DNA of 64,000 bases from Amycolatopsis alba DSM 44262. GTDB taxonomy: Bacteria; Actinomycetota; Actinomycetes; Mycobacteriales; Pseudonocardiaceae. Shown here piece by piece: positions 17,572 to 25,541 of the stretch (within the stretch, counting starts at the first letter, position 1; each line of letters begins with the position of its first letter). The position numbers and the translations under genes were made by a program. The stretch lies in the NCBI RefSeq assembly GCF_000384215.1, contig NZ_KB913032.1, positions 4,171,665 to 4,235,664 on the forward strand. The letters run 5' to 3'. The notes under the pieces were generated by a model. It was not told where the DNA came from. It saw only the letters and a program-made list of their open reading frames with translations, and ran no database searches.

Positions 17572-18987
17572 TTAACTCGCGGGTAGCTCCGAGGCGCCGC
17601 CGGGAGTGGCCGATTCCGGCTTCCGGCGCCGCGCGATCCGCGAGTTCACGATGCCCCGCAGCGAAACTCCGGCCGTCTCGGGCAGCAGCAGGATCGGGAT
17701 GGCCGCGATCGCCGCCGCGCCCATCAGGTAGTAAGCGGGCCACAGGTTGTCGCCGGTCGAAGTCACCAGGCTGCCGATGACGTACGACGCCGTCCCGCCG
17801 AAGAGCGCGGTGGAAACGCTGTACCCGATGGAGAAGCCGCCGTAGCGCTCCTGCGTCGGGAACATCGCCGGCAGCGTCGCCGCGAGCACGGCGAGGATCA
17901 GCACCAGCGGCACCGCGATCATCACCAGGCCGAGCATGAGCTGCCAGGCGTTCCGGTCGTCCGCGGCCGCGCCCATCAACGAGAACGCCGGGATCGGCAA
18001 CACCAGGAAACTCGCGCAACTCGCGATCAGGATGGGTTTTCGCCCGATCTTGTCGGACAGGATGCCGACCGGCACGATCAAGATCAGCATCAGCGCGATG
18101 GTCGCCAGGATGATCAGCAACGGCGTATGCCCGCTGAAACCGACCACGTCCTTGAGATAGGTCTCCAGGTACGTGATCACGATGTAGTCGGCGACGTTCA
18201 GCATCACGACGATGCCGATCAGGTGCAGGATCGACGTCCAGTGCTTCTTGAGCAGCGCCTTCAGCGGCGACTTCTCGACCTGGTCCTTCTTCTCGATCTC
18301 CTGGAACAGCGGGGTGTCCTCCAGCTTGTTCCGCAGGTAGAGACCGACGATGCCGAGCGGGCCCGCGATCAGGAACGGCAGGCGCCAGCCCCATTCGCGC
18401 ATGGCGTCGTCGCCGAGGACGACGGTGAAGATCGTGACGAAGCCGGCGCCCATCGCGAACCCGACGAGCGTGCCGAACTCCAGCCAGCTGCCCCAGAAAC
18501 CCCGGCGCCGGGCGGGCGCGTACTCGGCGATGAACGTCGCCGCGCCGCCGTACTCACCGCCTGCCGAGAACCCTTGGATGGTCCGCAACAGGATCAAGAG
18601 GACCGCCGCGGCCGGACCGATCGTCGCGTAGGACGGCAGCAGACCGATGATGAACGTCGATCCGGACATCAGGATGATCGTCAGCGCGAGAACCTTCTGG
18701 CGGCCGATCTTGTCCCCCAGGGGACCGAACACGAAGCTGCCGAACGGCCGCACGATGAACGTGATCGCCAGGACCGCGAAGGTCGCCAGCGCGCCTTCGG
18801 AAGTGCTGGAAGCGTTGAAGAAGACTTGCCCCAGGATGGCGGGCATGAAGCCGAAAACGCCGAAGTCGTACCACTCGATGCAGTTACCCATCGCCGCTCC
18901 GGCGACGGCCTTTCTGATCTGCTCAGGTGGGGCCTCCGCAGGTTCCCCTTTTTCCTGATTTGACGCACTCAGCGCCTCTTCGGTCAT
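17572..18987 (-). CDS. MFS transporter, metabolite:H+ symporter (ProP/MHS) family
   Basis: About 471 residues with 12 membrane helices. It carries the MHS signatures MGNCIEWYDFGVFGF in helix 1, FGPLGDKIGRQKVL in loop 2-3 and GFSAGGEYGGAATFIAEYAP in helix 4. MHS transporters move carboxylates, proline or betaines with protons. It starts at ATG 18987 with GGGAGG upstream; two codons further up at 19008 a longer frame exists but has no ribosome site. The substrate cannot be told. Confidence 0.9.
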   Translation of the reverse strand: MTEEALSASNQEKGEPAEAPPEQIRKAVAGAAMGNCIEWYDFGVFGFMPAILGQVFFNASSTSEGALATFAVLAITFIVRPFGSFVFGPLGDKIGRQKVLALTIILMSGSTFIIGLLPSYATIGPAAAVLLILLRTIQGFSAGGEYGGAATFIAEYAPARRRGFWGSWLEFGTLVGFAMGAGFVTIFTVVLGDDAMREWGWRLPFLIAGPLGIVGLYLRNKLEDTPLFQEIEKKDQVEKSPLKALLKKHWTSILHLIGIVVMLNVADYIVITYLETYLKDVVGFSGHTPLLIILATIALMLILIVPVGILSDKIGRKPILIASCASFLVLPIPAFSLMGAAADDRNAWQLMLGLVMIAVPLVLILAVLAATLPAMFPTQERYGGFSIGYSVSTALFGGTASYVIGSLVTSTGDNLWPAYYLMGAAAIAAIPILLLPETAGVSLRGIVNSRIARRRKPESATPGGASELPAS

Positions 18988-19201
18988 GGGTTTGACCTCC
19001 CGACCCACCCGTTTACTTACCCATCGACGAGGGTTTGTTCCCCCGACCGTAGGTGTTCAAACGTCCAGGCTCAGCGCTTTGGGTCGATCGCACGAGTGCC
19101 GTTCCCCCAAAACGGTGAAGAAGCACCAGGTGAAGCCGAGGTAGGAGAATTTCCGATTACTTTGGGTCACAACTCGGAATTCGGACGTTCCGGGCGTGAG
19201 G

Positions 19202-19666
19202 TCACCGCGTCGTGGCCGCCGTCGGCGGCGTCTCGCTCGACGTCTTCGTCGCGCTGGGCGCGCGAGGAGGGACGACCGTCGTGCGTCCGGGCGTAGGGGT
19301 CTTGGGCGTCGTGCGCGTCTGGCCGGGTCGCGAGGACGTCTCGGGAGTCACCGGCGGCGGTTCGTGCGGGGCGACCTCCGGACTGGAGGGCATCTCGGAG
19401 GGAGCGGGCGTGACCGGCGGGGGAGAAACGGTGGACAACCCCGGCCCGGCGGGTTGCACCGGCGCGGACCCCTCACCGCCGTGACCGCCGACGGCGATCG
19501 CGCCGAGCACGATCACCGCGACCGTCGCCAGCGAACTCCCCGCCACGGCCAGCCGCTTGCGCCGTCGCCGGATCCGGCCACCGCGTTCGATGATGTCCGC
19601 CGCCCGGATGCCCAGCGGGGGACCGCTCGCCCCGTGCGAAAGCACGCCTTTGATGTCCTCGTCCAT
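19202..19666 (-). CDS. Anti-sigma-like single-pass membrane protein
   Basis: 154 residues: a short cytoplasmic domain with a basic stretch (RIRRRRKRLAV), one membrane helix at about 40-62, then an extracytoplasmic tail rich in Pro, Ser and Thr. The gene overlaps the regulatory space of the sigma factor: its GGAGGTGAG ribosome site includes the sigma stop codon, and ATG 19666 is the start. No zinc anti-sigma HxxxCxxC motif is present. Acting on the sigma factor is inferred from linkage and topology. Confidence 0.7.
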   Translation of the reverse strand: MDEDIKGVLSHGASGPPLGIRAADIIERGGRIRRRRKRLAVAGSSLATVAVIVLGAIAVGGHGGEGSAPVQPAGPGLSTVSPPPVTPAPSEMPSSPEVAPHEPPPVTPETSSRPGQTRTTPKTPTPGRTTVVPPRAPSATKTSSETPPTAATTR

Positions 19667-19670
19667 CTCC

Positions 19671-20228
19671 TCACCTCCCATCGTCGTGCGCTCCGCTCAA
19701 GGCCAGTTCGCTGAAATGCGGTCCGAGCCGCTTGCGCAGGGTCGCCAGACCCCGCGCGCCCTGACTCTTCACGTTCCCGGTGCTGCAGCCCAGCGCCGTG
19801 GCCGTCTCTTCGACGCTGAGGTCTTCGAAGTAGCGCAGCACCAGCACGGCGCGCTGCTTCGGGGCGATGCCGGACAGGGCATGCCTGACCAGCATCTCCT
19901 GTTCCGTGCCGGTGGTTTCGCTCGGCATCTCGGGGAGGGCGTCGGTGAGCTTCTCCCGTTTGCGCCAGACGCGCCGATGCTCGGAGAGGAAGGTCCGCAG
20001 CACGATCTTGCGCGCGTAGCCGTCGAGCGCGTCGTGCCGGGAGAGCCTCGGCCAAGCCAGATACAGCTTCAGCAGCGCGGCCTGGGTGATGTCCTCGGCC
20101 TGGTGCCAGTCCCCGCACAGGAGGTACGCGGTGGCACGCAGGCTGTGCGCGCGCTCGTCGAAGTACCGGGCGAACTCGCCATCCCACGGCGAGCCCGTCC
20201 CGGTCTTCGACGAGCGGCTCAACGACAC
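19671..20228 (-). CDS. ECF RNA polymerase sigma factor, SigE-family
   Basis: 185 residues with region 2 (FARYFDERAHSLRATAYLLC, then DWHQAEDITQAALLKLYLAW) and region 4 (LSGIAPKQRAVLVLRYFED, SVEETATALGCSTGNVKSQ). These match the SigE-type ECF group of actinomycetes. It starts with GTG immediately after the stop of the secreted-protein gene and is translationally coupled to the anti-sigma-like gene downstream. The three form one operon. The signal is unknown. Confidence 0.95.
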   Translation of the reverse strand: MSLSRSSKTGTGSPWDGEFARYFDERAHSLRATAYLLCGDWHQAEDITQAALLKLYLAWPRLSRHDALDGYARKIVLRTFLSEHRRVWRKREKLTDALPEMPSETTGTEQEMLVRHALSGIAPKQRAVLVLRYFEDLSVEETATALGCSTGNVKSQGARGLATLRKRLGPHFSELALSGAHDDGR

Positions 20229-20546
20229 CTAGTTACCGGCTCCTTCGACGATGGCGGGGAGGTGCAGGTCGCCCGTCGGCCCGGCCGGGACGGCCTTGGG
20301 CACACGGTGCTCGCCCGGAGCGGCGACGGCCGGGGTCCTCGGGACCTCCCGCGGCGGCGCGGTGGTGACCCGTGTCGGGGCAGGCGCCGGCTTGTCGGTG
20401 GTGGGAGCCTTGGTCGGCGGCTGGGGCGCCGGGGTGACCGTCGACGACGGGGCGCTCTGGTCGGCCGACGCCAGCGACGTGGTCGCGAAGGCGGCGCCGC
20501 CCGCCAGCAGCAGCGCGCCGAGAGTAAGAGCGATACGAGTACGCAA
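20229..20546 (-). CDS. Small secreted Pro/Thr-rich protein upstream of sigma factor
   Basis: About 105 residues. TTG at 20546 is preceded by GAGGAG with six-base spacing and gives a compact Sec signal peptide (MRTRIALTLGALLLAGGAAF). A longer ATG frame to 20576 would put charged residues before it. The mature part is low in complexity (Pro, Thr, Ala) and ends LPAIVEGAGN. Its stop TAG is followed at once by the sigma start. Having the secreted protein first in a sigma/anti-sigma operon suggests a surface sensor or target, which is inference. Confidence 0.6.
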   Translation of the reverse strand: MRTRIALTLGALLLAGGAAFATTSLASADQSAPSSTVTPAPQPPTKAPTTDKPAPAPTRVTTAPPREVPRTPAVAAPGEHRVPKAVPAGPTGDLHLPAIVEGAGN

Positions 20547-20755
20547 GAGTGTCTCCTCGATCCGGGCGCCGCTCATTGGCCGCGGCGCCTTGCGTGGTTA
20601 CACATGCGTCTGGTCCCACCTCGGGTTGCAGTGACTTTCCGCGCGCTGACGGAAATATTTCGCCGGGCGCTCGACCGCAGGTGAGCGGCGGTTCACACCT
20701 ACGGCGCCCAGCACTGGCGCGCTCCTGGAAGACGCGTTCCCGGTCAAGCACGAAC

Positions 20756-20782
20756 GGCCGGAGACCGCAGGGGTCTCCGGCC
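20756..20782 (-). terminator. Hairpin downstream of the L,D-transpeptidase gene
   Basis: A perfect 11-bp stem (GGCCGGAGACC / GGTCTCCGGCC) with a 5-base loop, about 20 bases after the L,D-transpeptidase stop. There is no long T run, so it is a terminator or RNA-stabilising hairpin. Confidence 0.6.
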
Positions 20783-20803
20783 GCCCGGTTCCATGGAAGT
20801 AGT

Positions 20804-22009
20804 TCAGCTCGCGAGAGCGGAAAGCTTGGACCATTCGGCCCACTCGTAGGTCCAGTCGCTGTAGTCGCGCGCCCGGTTGATCTTCTGGGTGCTGCCCTCG
20901 ATCTCGACGGGGTCACCGACCAAGGCGCCGTCCATGTACGCCTTCGCGTTGACCGGCGCCAGGTTCACGCAGCCGTGCGAGATGTTCTTGTTGCCCTGCG
21001 CCCAGATCGACTTCGCGTAGCCGTGGATGAACTCGCCGTTGGTGGAGAACCGCACCGCGGACGGGACGACGACGTTCTCGTACTTGTAGCGCTCGTTGCT
21101 CATCGAGTACGTGTCGTGCTTGGACATCACGACGTGCGTGCCGCTCGGCGTGACCCGGCCGGGGTCGGCGTCGAGGCCGTAGCTGGCCGGGTAGTCCGCG
21201 ATCTGCTGACCGTCACGGACCACCAGGAGCCGGTGGGTCTGGGTGTTGCCCTTGACGATCTGCGAGCGGCCGATCGTGAAGCTCGCCGAACGGTCTTCCT
21301 TGCCGTACACGCCTTCGCCGATCTTGACGCCGTAGATCTTGGCGTTGAACTTCACCGTGGTGCCGGGCTGCCAGTAGGTCTTCGGCCGCCAGTGCACCGA
21401 GGTGTCGTCGTGGACCCAGCCCCAGGAACCCTCGGTCTTCGGCGTGGTCTCGACCGACAGCGCCTTCTCGACCGAGGCCTTGTCGGTGACCGCGCTCGGG
21501 AACGTCAGCGTGATCGGCATGGCGATGCCGTAGGTCTGCCCGTCGAAGACGTTGATGTTCGCGCCCACCTGCTTGCGCGGCTTGACCGTGGTGAAGGCCC
21601 CGCCGATCTCGACGGGTTTGCCGTCGGTGCCGGTGGCCTTGCCTGACCACGTGTAGCCCTTGCCGTAGCCAAGCTGTTCGGTGGTGGACCAGCTCTTCTT
21701 GTCTTCGGACGGCTGGCCCGCGACCTGCTTGCCGTCCGGATTGGTCAGCACGACCTGGTCGAGCGTGCCGTCGGCGACGCTGACCTTGATGGGCTGACCG
21801 GGCGCGACGTCCTGCGCGCCCGCGGCGGGCTCGTACGTCAGCTTGGCAGGCGCCGCCTTGCCGCCTGCCTCGCTGCTGACCGGGCCGCCGCCGTCCGGCC
21901 CGCTGGCCGACACCGTCGGCTCGCTGCTGCACGCCCCCAGCGTCAGAACGGCCACCAACCCCAGTGCCGCGATCGCCGCCCGGCGGCGTGCGGTTTCCGT
22001 GAACCTCAA
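20804..22009 (-). CDS. L,D-transpeptidase lipoprotein (LdtMt2-like)
   Basis: About 401 residues. With the TTG start at 22009, just after GGGGAAGC, the protein begins MRFTETARRRAA and has a lipobox ending LGAC (Cys27). Two Ig-like domains follow and then a YkuD catalytic domain with the active-site motif SHGCVN near residue 340 (His and Cys). It makes 3-3 cross-links in peptidoglycan at the outer face of the membrane. An ATG at 22042 would give a start with no ribosome site. It is monocistronic with a hairpin downstream. Confidence 0.93.
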   Translation of the reverse strand: MRFTETARRRAAIAALGLVAVLTLGACSSEPTVSASGPDGGGPVSSEAGGKAAPAKLTYEPAAGAQDVAPGQPIKVSVADGTLDQVVLTNPDGKQVAGQPSEDKKSWSTTEQLGYGKGYTWSGKATGTDGKPVEIGGAFTTVKPRKQVGANINVFDGQTYGIAMPITLTFPSAVTDKASVEKALSVETTPKTEGSWGWVHDDTSVHWRPKTYWQPGTTVKFNAKIYGVKIGEGVYGKEDRSASFTIGRSQIVKGNTQTHRLLVVRDGQQIADYPASYGLDADPGRVTPSGTHVVMSKHDTYSMSNERYKYENVVVPSAVRFSTNGEFIHGYAKSIWAQGNKNISHGCVNLAPVNAKAYMDGALVGDPVEIEGSTQKINRARDYSDWTYEWAEWSKLSALAS

Positions 22010-22302
22010 AGCTTCCCCTTTGCTCCCCTGTACACCGATCATGACGTCCGGACCACCGCTTGAGTTGATCCCTCCGAGAGTGATGCGAGTCACAATCGGG
22101 TGGATCATAGTTCACGATCGGGGCATGGCCGACTTCGGTCCGTGTCCGGCGAAGACCTGAGGTCGGCGTGCGGCGACAGGGTAGCGAGAGGGTCCGACAG
22201 AAGACGGATCGGTATACGACGTTCCGGTGACCTTGGTACTTGGGGGTGCCCAGAGTCCGATCACGGGCTTCAAATATGGCCAGATCCCGGTACTCTGCCA
22301 TC

Positions 22303-22463
22303 AGGCCGTCGTTTTGCGTGTTCGTGGCTTCACACTCGCGGAACTTCTGACGCGAGCCATGAGCCGGTGACGCGCTCTTCGCTCGACTCGTTGGAACCGC
22401 CCGGGACGGTCTGGGTGTCGCTTCGGAGGCACTCGAAGCGGATGTGCAACGAGGAGTAAAGCG
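22303..22463 (+). promoter_or_regulatory. Long 5' leader of second cold-shock gene with conserved stem-loop
   Basis: A TACTCT -10 (22291-22296) predicts a leader of about 160 bases. Positions 22316-22345 contain GTGTTCGTG, TTCACACTCGC and GAACT, matching the leader of the other cold-shock gene. The stem GUUC/GAAC with a one-base G bulge and GUG/CGC is kept. A second hairpin, CGCTTCG / CGAAGCG (22419-22440), lies just before the GAGGAG ribosome site and could affect initiation. Confidence 0.55.
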
Positions 22464-22667
22464 GTGGCGCAAGGCACTGTGAAGTGGTTCAACGCGGAGA
22501 AGGGCTTCGGCTTCATCGCGCAGGATGGCGGCGAGGGCGACGTCTTCGTTCACTACTCGGAGATCGAGGGGCGCGGTTTCCGCACTCTCGAGGAGAATCA
22601 GCGAGTGGAGTTCGAAGTCGGTCAGGGTCAGAAGGGCCCGCAGGCCCAAAAGGTCCGCGCGATCTGA
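22464..22667 (+). CDS. Cold-shock protein, CspA family (second copy)
   Basis: 67 residues, starting with GTG seven bases after GAGGAG. It carries the OB-fold motifs KGFGFIAQD and DVFVHYSEI and is very similar to the paralogue at 5106-5309. It binds single-stranded nucleic acids as an RNA chaperone. It is a single gene with a long leader and a strong terminator. Confidence 0.97.
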   Translation: MAQGTVKWFNAEKGFGFIAQDGGEGDVFVHYSEIEGRGFRTLEENQRVEFEVGQGQKGPQAQKVRAI

Positions 22668-22699
22668 GTCCGCCCTTCGGCGTTGCTCAGACTGATCAG

Positions 22700-22731
22700 A
22701 AAAGCCCCCGGCGATCTCGCCGGGGGCTTTT
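22700..22731 (+). terminator. Intrinsic terminator of second cold-shock gene
   Basis: A 13-bp stem (AAAAGCCCCCGGC / GCCGGGGGCTTTT) with a six-base loop ends in TTTT. It could serve the convergent gene as well because of the A run on the other side. Confidence 0.93.
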
Positions 22732-22784
22732 CTCTGTTTCGAAAGCTTCTTCTGGTGTGCTGTTCCGTTCCGGGGCGACGGGGC

Positions 22785-23204
22785 TCAGCGGGTGACGGGC
22801 TGCTCGAACGCGTTGGCGTCGAAGCGGAATTCGTCGGTGTGGGCTTCCTCGTGGCGGCGCTGCTGGGCCGAATTGGCCTGCGATTCCCACGAGAGGCGCT
22901 CGAGGATCCATTCCTGCGCCAGGGCCTGCGGGGACAGGTTGCGCTCGGCGGCGGCGTCCTTGAGCTGTTCGCAGGCGATGAGGTTCATCCGCAGCTGGAA
23001 CACCTGCGCTTCGCCGAAGCGCTTGCCGGTGCCGGTGCTCTCCGGGTCGTTGTCCGGGGCGAGGGCGCGAAGGTAGCTGGTGAGCTCCGTGTCTTCGACG
23101 ACCGCTTCGGCCTCCTTGGTGGAGGAGTTGCGGTGACGACCGGGGTTGACCGGCTTCAGGTTCGTGCGGCTGCCGCTACGACGGCTCAGGGAAGGAAGGG
23201 GCAC
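22785..23204 (-). CDS. Conserved small protein with ribbon-helix-helix-like C-terminus
   Basis: About 139 residues from a GTG start at 23204. The segment AQVFQLRMNLIACEQLKDAA followed by ERNLSPQALAQEWILERL resembles the strand-helix-helix pattern of CopG/Arc-type DNA-binding proteins. The N-terminal half is basic and likely disordered. The GTG has no ribosome site; TATCGT six bases upstream is a good leaderless -10. A longer frame reading to 23330 is not favoured. No toxin or partner gene is adjacent. The DNA-binding role is tentative. Confidence 0.6.
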   Translation of the reverse strand: MPLPSLSRRSGSRTNLKPVNPGRHRNSSTKEAEAVVEDTELTSYLRALAPDNDPESTGTGKRFGEAQVFQLRMNLIACEQLKDAAAERNLSPQALAQEWILERLSWESQANSAQQRRHEEAHTDEFRFDANAFEQPVTR

Positions 23205-23751
23205 CGGGCCACGATAACGGTTCGGTCTCGGCAAACCAACCACAGTGAGCCACGACACACCCATTTTTCTGTCCCATTCGGCCCAACCCCGACAGGAAAC
23301 CGATTTCCCATGATCACTAGGCGCGATCAATGTGGCCGATGGGATTCATTCACAAGCGTGAGATGTGGTCCAGATCCGGACCGGGCATGGGCTGCCAACC
23401 GCCACAGAACGGACCCTGGGGGTTTGGGGGGTGGCCCCCCAAAACACGGAGCGACCCCCGCGCCAGGGGGAGGAACGCGGGGGTCGGAGGGGATCTCCAC
23501 AGGCGCTGACCGGGGGTGTGTCAGCAAATCGATTGTTGCACGGTTTGCTGAGAAGGGCGAGTGGGCGCGGGCAGAATTCCGGTCGGGGCGCCACCTGTGA
23601 TTCGCCTGTGGTTCATGTGGTGCCGGTGTGCGCGTGATTGCTCTGCGTTGTGCGGAGCGTGTCGACAGGTTCACTCTCCGGGGGGCTGTGTGTCGCGGCC
23701 GGCTCTGGTTAGCCTCGCGGCCAAGCTGTTCGTTGGCCGTCTGGAGGAACC
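23205..23751. other. Non-coding stretch with three inverted repeats
   Basis: No convincing gene is present. The stretch holds a G/C-rich hairpin at 23423-23443 (TTTGGGGGG / CCCCCCAAA), a second at 23452-23486 (CGACCCCCGCG / CGCGGGGGTCG), and an 8-bp inverted repeat TCAGCAAA / TTTGCTGA at 23521-23551 with 15 bases between arms. The promoter for the 85-residue protein must lie in the right part. The first two could be terminator-like or part of a small RNA. Confidence 0.5.
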
Positions 23752-24009
23752 ATGGGTGGGTCTGTGGAAGTGCGACAGTTCCTCCTTCGGTACGAAGGTG
23801 CCGATGGGGGAAGCTCGACGACATTGGCGGGTGGGCTGCCGGCGCAGCGCACGGGTCAGGGGGATGCCCAGCGGGTGTCCGACGACCAGGTGCGGCGTGC
23901 TCGGCTGGCCGTGGCCAATGGGGCGCTGGGTGTCGATGACTGTGTCCAGTTGCTGGACATGCTGGGGTTGACGCTGGATGAGGACGGGCAGGCGCCCGTT
24001 CAGCGCTGA
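23752..24009 (+). CDS. Small hypothetical protein (85 aa)
   Basis: ATG at 23752 follows GGAGG with six-base spacing. The N-terminus is strand-like (VEVRQFLLRYEG) and the C-terminal 40 residues are helical (VSDDQVRRARLAVANGALG). It has no membrane segment or cysteine pair. It stands alone. Good start context and codon use support it; I do not recognise a function. Confidence 0.65.
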   Translation: MGGSVEVRQFLLRYEGADGGSSTTLAGGLPAQRTGQGDAQRVSDDQVRRARLAVANGALGVDDCVQLLDMLGLTLDEDGQAPVQR

Positions 24010-24068
24010 GTTCGTTCGCGAGGCCCGGTCGTGCGGTGTTCACCGCTCGGCCGGGCTTTCGTTTGCCC

Positions 24069-24098
24069 TTGACCGGGGTCCCATCAGTTGTGTAACAC
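24069..24098 (+). promoter_or_regulatory. Promoter for SCO6745-like gene
   Basis: TTGACC (24069-24074) and TAACAC (24093-24098) are separated by 18 bases, about 40 bases before the ATG at 24137. It is the clearest house-keeping-type promoter in this part of the window. Confidence 0.5.
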
Positions 24099-24136
24099 TG
24101 TTTTTATTCAACTGGGCGGGAAGGTGGCTGGCGAAC

Positions 24137-24916
24137 ATGGGTGACGAAGCGGCGATCGTGTCGGCGCGGGAGATCCGGGGCGTGGTGCAGGTGCTGGGAG
24201 GGAAGTTCATGACCTCCCCGGAACTCGCCGAGATCGAGGCCGAAGTGGGTCTGCCGCCCCGGACGCTGTACCTGCGAGGGCGTTCGGCGGTGCTGGGCGA
24301 CCCGCCGCCGAAGGTGGTCGCGAAGCTGTTCGGGATCTTCCCGTCCTGGCTCTTCGAGTTCGCTCTGCCGCCCGCGATGGCGGCTCTCGACGCGGCCTCC
24401 GCGGTCCGTGCCTACTCGCGGTCATCGGCGAAGTGGGCGCACGTCAGCCTTTCGGGCGCCGAAGACCCCGGCCGTCTGGCGGATCTGCTCTTCCGTCTCG
24501 TCGACGCCGCGGACGCCAGCGGTCTCGCATTGTTCGCCGGATGGCAACTTGCCGAACGCCCGGAAGACGACATCGAGCGGCTGGCGTTCGCGCTCATGGT
24601 CTTCCGTGAGTTCCGCGGCGGCGTTCACTTCGCCGCCCTCCGCGCGGTGGGCCTGACGGTGCCCGAGGCTGTCGTCGCCGACCCGGAAGGCGGACGCGGA
24701 CGTCTCCTGCGCACCGCTTGGTCCGAGGAAGCCGCCGGTGAGTTGATCGCCGCGGCGGAGGCCAAAGGCGATCTGCGGGACCGGTGGCGGTACGCCGAGG
24801 ACCTCACCGACCGGCGCGTGGCCGAACTCCTCCGCGTCACTCTTGTGGACGACGAGCGGGAAGAGCTTTCGCGGCGTCTCGGCGCCCTTCGGGACGCCTT
24901 GGCCCTGAAGTCCTGA
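24137..24916 (+). CDS. SCO6745-family-like helical protein
   Basis: 259 residues, all-helical and without membrane segments. The region GLPPRTLYLRGRSAVLGDPP with VVAKLFGIFPSWLFEFALP resembles the glycine-arginine and F-x-F-x-P pattern of the actinobacterial SCO6745-type HTH family. No enzymatic motif is visible. The start at ATG 24137 is weakly supported by AAGGTGG upstream. It has its own promoter and lies before the tRNA cluster. The function of the family is not established. Confidence 0.5.
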   Translation: MGDEAAIVSAREIRGVVQVLGGKFMTSPELAEIEAEVGLPPRTLYLRGRSAVLGDPPPKVVAKLFGIFPSWLFEFALPPAMAALDAASAVRAYSRSSAKWAHVSLSGAEDPGRLADLLFRLVDAADASGLALFAGWQLAERPEDDIERLAFALMVFREFRGGVHFAALRAVGLTVPEAVVADPEGGRGRLLRTAWSEEAAGELIAAAEAKGDLRDRWRYAEDLTDRRVAELLRVTLVDDEREELSRRLGALRDALALKS

Positions 24917-25061
24917 GTTGATCGCGTTCTCGCAGGTCCCAGCCCTGTGAGCAACTAAGGGACCCCCTGTGCGAGAGCCCGAAAAGGGGTGTCCTATAGT
25001 TATGTTCGCTCCCGAGGAAACCGGAGAGCGCGGGTCGGACGGTTCGCCGAAACCGAACCGG

Positions 25062-25134
25062 GCTCCCATCGTCCAGCGGCCTAGGACTCCGCCCTTTCAA
25101 GGCGGCAACGCGGGTTCGAATCCCGTTGGGAGTA
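25062..25134 (+). tRNA. tRNA-Glu (TTC)
   Basis: 73 bases, acceptor stem GCTCCCA / TGGGAGT with a G-U first pair, anticodon loop CTTTCAA with anticodon TTC, and T-loop GGTTCGAATCC. No encoded CCA. Confidence 0.97.
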
Positions 25135-25162
25135 CGTAGTACAGTTACAAAGCAGTATGCAA

Positions 25163-25236
25163 GGCCCTGTGGCGCAGTTGGTTAGCGCGTCGCCCTGTCA
25201 CGGCGAAGGTCGCGGGTTCGAGTCCCGTCAGGGTCG
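25163..25236 (+). tRNA. tRNA-Asp (GTC)
   Basis: 74 bases, acceptor stem GGCCCTG / CAGGGTC, D-loop AGTTGGTTAG, anticodon loop CTGTCAC with GTC, T-loop GGTTCGAGTCC. No encoded CCA. Confidence 0.97.
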
Positions 25237-25267
25237 CAAGATCGTTCGGCTCCTTGCCGGCGTTCCC

Positions 25268-25341
25268 GGCCAGGTAGCTCAGTTGGTACGAGCGTCCGCC
25301 TGAAAAGCGGAAGGTCGCCGGTTCGACCCCGGCCCTGGCCA
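25268..25341 (+). tRNA. tRNA-Phe (GAA)
   Basis: 74 bases, acceptor stem GGCCAGG / CCTGGCC, D-loop AGTTGGTACGA, anticodon loop CTGAAAA with GAA, T-loop GGTTCGACCCC. It closes a Glu-Asp-Phe cluster that is common in actinobacteria. Confidence 0.97.
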
Positions 25342-25350
25342 CCGCTCTTG

Positions 25351-25383
25351 AAACCGTCTTGACCCAGGTCAAGGCGGTTTTTT
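25351..25383 (+). terminator. Terminator of the tRNA cluster
   Basis: The stem AAACCGTCTTGACC pairs with GGTCAAGGCGGTTT (one mismatch) around a CA loop and runs into six T. It ends the tRNA transcript and insulates the MacA-like operon. Confidence 0.92.
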
Positions 25384-25541
25384 CATGCCCGTGGAAGACC
25401 GGGCCCGTGAACCTCGTAGTGAGCGTCCTCATACTGGATCCGAGGGCGACGACCATCCTCTGAAGCCTCGCCCCGTGGATACACAGCGGGCTCACAGGCA
25501 ATCAACAGGTCATTGCCAAGCAACGGCAGCAGGGTCATCGC

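Noticed and set aside
23423..23486. Riboswitch before the 85-aa gene
   Set aside because: Two simple GC hairpins 270 bases or more from the gene, without any known aptamer pattern.
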